From JBBIGV01 sp037447335 (lineage in GTDB: Bacteria > Bacteroidota > Ignavibacteria > Ignavibacteriales > Ignavibacteriaceae): DNA of 64,000 bases. This document shows positions 61,250 through 64,000 of the stretch, one piece after another (within the stretch, counting starts at the first letter, position 1; every line of letters starts with the position of its first letter). Made by a program: the position numbers and the translations under genes. Under the pieces are notes generated by a model. It made no database searches, had not been told where the DNA came from, and was given only the letters and a program-made list of their open reading frames with translations. The DNA lies in assembly GCA_037447335.1 (NCBI GenBank), contig JBBIGV010000009.1, positions 13,269 to 77,268 on the forward strand. The letters run 5' to 3'.

Positions 61250-63904
61250 TTATGCGTTCTCAATAATTTTAATTTCTTCTTCGGTCAAGTCGTAAAGTTC
61301 ATAAACCAAACTGTCAATTTGTTTAAGTTGATTTTTTATGTCTTGTTGCGATTTGTTGTTTTCTAAAGTGATTTCTACAAGCTTCGATATTTCATTTTCT
61401 ATCTGCTTGTTACGTTTAATTGGAATTTGATGTAACTCATATCCACTAATTGTTGGGTTTTTAAATTCGTCATTAAACCACCAATTAATCAACTTTGAGT
61501 TCATTACACCAACAATAAATTTCAAATCACAATTTTTATCAATAATTTCTGAAGAAACGTTTGTTGTATCTAAGCAGAAAAATTGCTCATTGTCATACGT
61601 TGCTAAAAGTTGACCGCTACTATTAACTCTCTGGGTAATTATTTTTTCAGGGGTTAAAAACAATTCTTTTGTATGAGGTAAACAACCTGCTTTCTCTTTC
61701 ATCAAATCAGGGCGATACCAAATATATTCGTTTTCATAGTCTATTCTATATGCCTTTATATTTCTTCCCCTTATGACTTTATAATAATCTTGCCCTTTGT
61801 TTTCTTTGAAAAGAAATCTGCTGTCATTACTGGTTTTAATGCCCCTTGAAAAATGAATAATGTCGCCAAGTTTTGTAGCATCAGTTTTTATTTTAGTATA
61901 AATGTTATGCTTAACTGGGTTCCAAGTCAAATTGATTTTTAGTTCTTCATCCTTCAAAATTGTCTCTCTGGGAATTTCAACCTTTAAAACAAAATTTTCA
62001 TCAAGTAATCTGATTTTATCTTTTTGTTTGTTGTCAGTTTGAATGATAACAGTCTTGACATAAGCATCTTTAAATACTCCAAAATCAAGTTCTACTATTG
62101 ACATTAAATTTACTTCGTCAAGTAATAGCTTTCTTAGTGGAAGGAAGCTTGTTGTTGAAACCCAAGTATGAGGAATAATAAGGCAAATAAACCCATTGTC
62201 ATTTTTGATTTTTGCTCCTAAGCCAACAAAGAAGGCATACAAATCAGTCTTGTTTTTATAAAGTTCAAACTTCTTGTAATATTCTCGTTCAGTTTCGGGT
62301 AAATTGGCAAAATTGATGTAAGGCGGATTTCCAATCACCACATCAAAGCCCACAAAATCGCCATCATCATTCAGCACTTCGGGAAATTCAAAACGCCATT
62401 CAAAAGCATTTTCAAAAATCTTGTTGGCTTTTATTTCTTCAATTTCGGCTTCAAGCCTTTTAGTTTCTTCTGTTAGTTGCGTTACTTTCTTGTTCCAATC
62501 GGTTTTGTCTTTTTTGCTCATTGCAAAAAGTTGCCCTTGATTGGTCATTTGATACAAGTAGCCTGAAAGTTTGTGTAGCTTCTTTACTTTCGGGTCGTTC
62601 AATGAAATTTCACTTCTGAAATCCGATTTAATGCCGGCAATCAGTCGTTCCATTTCGCTTTTCTGTTCCTTGCTTTCAGCGTTACGGTAAGTGGCAACGG
62701 CTATTCGGTAGCTGTCAATTGTCCACTTGCTTTTTTTCAAGGCTTGTTTCAGGTCGGCATCAATGGCAAAACGGCTTACTAAAGAGTTTCCGCATTTTAT
62801 GTTGATGTCAATATTGGGAAGCGTTTCAAGTTCAGTTGCGTTCTTGTAATAAGCGTTTTTCAAAAGCTCTATCCACAAACGCAAACGACAAATTTTTACA
62901 GAGTTGGAATTGATGTCAACACCGAAAAGACAGTTTTCAATAATGGTTTGCTTTTCGTGGAATAGCGTTTCTTGTATACGCTGGCTTTCTAACACACCCC
63001 TTTCTCCCCTCTCGAGAGGGGATGGGGGTGTGTATTCAAAAAGTTCTCCTTCTTCGTCTGTTACAATCAGTTCATCATTTACCACTTCCACCTGATATTC
63101 TTTCAGGCGTTTTCCGTCACGGTCTTGCAGAATTTTCAAGTCGTTTTTAACGGCAATCATTTCATTGAGTGCCGAAACCAAAAAGTGTCCTGAACCAACG
63201 GCAGGGTCGCAAATTTTGATGCTGTTTACAATTTTGTTGGCTTCTTTTCGGTCTTCAATTTTGTCGTAAAGTTCTTCAATCGTTGTGCAGTTCCATTTTT
63301 TGGTTTCGTTGAATTTCTGCACAACGGCTTTGCGAATGGTTTCACGACACATATACATTGTAATGAAACCCGGAGTGAAAAAAGAACCGTCTTTGTAGCC
63401 GTTTATTTTCTCAAAAATCAATCCGAGAACCGAAGCATTTATCAGCGTTTTATTGTCTTCCTAAATTTCTTCACCGCCTTCTGCTCCAAAGTCGTAAGCA
63501 TCTAAAAACTCAAACAAATATTGAAGTGTAGAAATATTGCCTGTCCGTTTTTTGCCTTGCTGGTCTTTCAGCACGGTTTGAGAAAAAATCGGAATGGTTT
63601 TATCGTCTTTCAGATTGCTGATAAACAAAGTAACCTGCTCAATGTCGGTCGGCTCAAAAAGCGAAGAATTGAGATAAGGAACTTTCTCAAAAATCTTTTT
63701 TACATCTTCGTTTCGTTCATCATACTTGCGTGCCAACACCTGAAAAAACAAACTATTCAGGTCGTCATAGTTCTTGATTTTGTCAAGATTGAGAAACGAA
63801 AAAGATTTGTCGCCTTTGTGATAGGTGATGAGTTGGGCTTCCAACAACTTCAAAAACAAAATGCGGTTTATCCAAGTAATCGAAAGTTCAAGAGCAACAT
63901 TAAA
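61250..63904 (-). pseudogene. Eco57I-like type IIG restriction-modification enzyme, broken by an in-frame TAG and 5' truncated
   Basis: Two open stretches in the same frame encode one protein. The upstream part begins in mid-protein (VALELSITWINRILFLKLLEAQL, up to 63904, where a TAA and unrelated sequence start) and ends GAEGGEEI, then TAG (63461-63463), and continues EDNKTLINASVLGLIFEKINGYKDGSFFTPG. A CAG-to-TAG change explains this. The large part has N6-adenine methyltransferase motifs DPAVGSGHFLVSAL and NPPYINFANLP, a target-recognition region and the end QIDSLVYELYDLT. A repeat-derived PPSPLERGERG insert lies in the methyltransferase domain. The N-terminal nuclease part is missing, so restriction activity is probably lost. 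Confidence 0.85.
62992..63033. repeat. Mobile palindromic repeat inserted in frame in the methyltransferase gene
   Basis: Nested inverted repeat: outer arms ACACACCCC and GGGGTGTGT, inner perfect palindrome TCCCCTCTCGAGAGGGGA (63005-63022). Translated on the minus strand it gives TPPSPLERGERGV, a peptide I associate with small dispersed palindromes that enter coding genes without shifting the frame. It lies between two acidic segments of the methyltransferase, in a place where an insert would be tolerated. Confidence 0.75.
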
Positions 63905-63945
63905 CCCAAATTATGCATTAGAAAACAAATAAGGTGGGGATAACC

Positions 63946-64000
63946 GAGTCTGTAAAATAATTTGTGTAAATGGGATTTAGTGTTAAAGAACATTTTTTAA
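63946..64000. mobile_element. Probable end of an IS256-family element (runs off the window)
   Basis: GAGTCTGTAAAATAATTTGT followed by GTAAATG resembles the terminal repeat of IS256-type elements, in which a GTC.GTA..ATAATT.GTGTAAA core is conserved. Read inward it points right, so the transposase gene would lie beyond base 64000. The sequence between 63905 and 63945 belongs to neither gene. The insertion may have removed the start of the restriction-modification gene. Confidence 0.5.

Noticed and set aside
1..64000. tRNA, rRNA and CRISPR arrays
   Set aside because: No cloverleaf with a GGTTCRA-type T arm, no rRNA-like blocks and no regularly spaced repeats were seen by eye; a covariance-model scan would settle the RNA question.

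Overview
The window is AT-rich and densely coded. It reads like a chromosome segment from the Ignavibacteriota/Bacteroidota side of the FCB group. This rests on the mix of curlin-repeat secreted proteins, a b6-type cytochrome b with Rieske and multiheme cytochrome c partners, AAGGAGG-type ribosome sites, NtrC-class regulators and Bacteroidota-style repeats. It is an inference from gene content, not a phylogenetic result.

Left part (1-18 kb) is core and respiratory. It starts with the end of a sigma-54 activator and a CheW-domain protein, followed by two secreted curlin-repeat (amyloid-type) proteins. A minus-strand group carries mutS, a DUF1684 lipoprotein and a DAHP synthase. A two-component pair follows, whose sensor kinase has a CxxCH heme site in its sensory domain. 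Directly downstream lies a quinol-oxidising complex: Rieske protein, b6-like cytochrome b and an 11-heme cytochrome c. The rest holds a large DUF2339-like membrane protein, a DnaE-like protein that lacks the catalytic palm, and yajQ.

Middle part (18-58 kb) is one large envelope-glycan locus. Apart from a beta-helix protein at its left edge, everything from 20 to 53 kb is on the minus strand: Wza-like export protein, Wzc-like tyrosine kinase, glycosyltransferases, Wzx flippase, Wzy/ligase, an asparagine-synthase-type amidotransferase, three different CE4-superfamily deacetylases, a DUF354 protein and an alpha/alpha-toroid protein. A divergent plus-strand arm holds a DegT aminotransferase, a WcaJ-type initiating phosphoglycosyltransferase, a Gfo/Idh dehydrogenase and a hexapeptide acyltransferase. 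The aminotransferase, dehydrogenase and acyltransferase together suggest a 3-acetamido sugar.

Embedded co-directionally inside this locus (33.7-49.9 kb) is the most interesting system: a compact non-ribosomal peptide synthetase (NRPS) assembly line. In transcription order it has a phosphopantetheinyl transferase; a starter synthetase (formyltransferase, half condensation domain, adenylation domain split by a luciferase-like monooxygenase, carrier); a second synthetase (condensation, adenylation split by the same monooxygenase, carrier); a radical SAM/SPASM enzyme; a PglD/NeuD-like hexapeptide acyltransferase fused to a peptidyl carrier domain; and a terminal synthetase (condensation, adenylation, carrier, thioesterase). 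Reading the substrate-binding residues by eye gives glycine-type codes for all three adenylation domains. I infer an N-formylated, oxidised, glycine-based product, possibly tied to glycan decoration. Its identity is unknown.

Right part (58.8-64 kb) looks horizontally acquired and decaying. It holds a Bacteroidota-type hairpin repeat, a Schlafen/AlbA_2-type gene broken by an in-frame TGA, a leftover methyltransferase tail, an IS200-like TnpA with a string of palindromes, an Eco57I-like restriction-modification gene broken by an in-frame TAG and carrying a mobile palindrome in its reading frame, and the probable end of an IS256-like element at the window edge.
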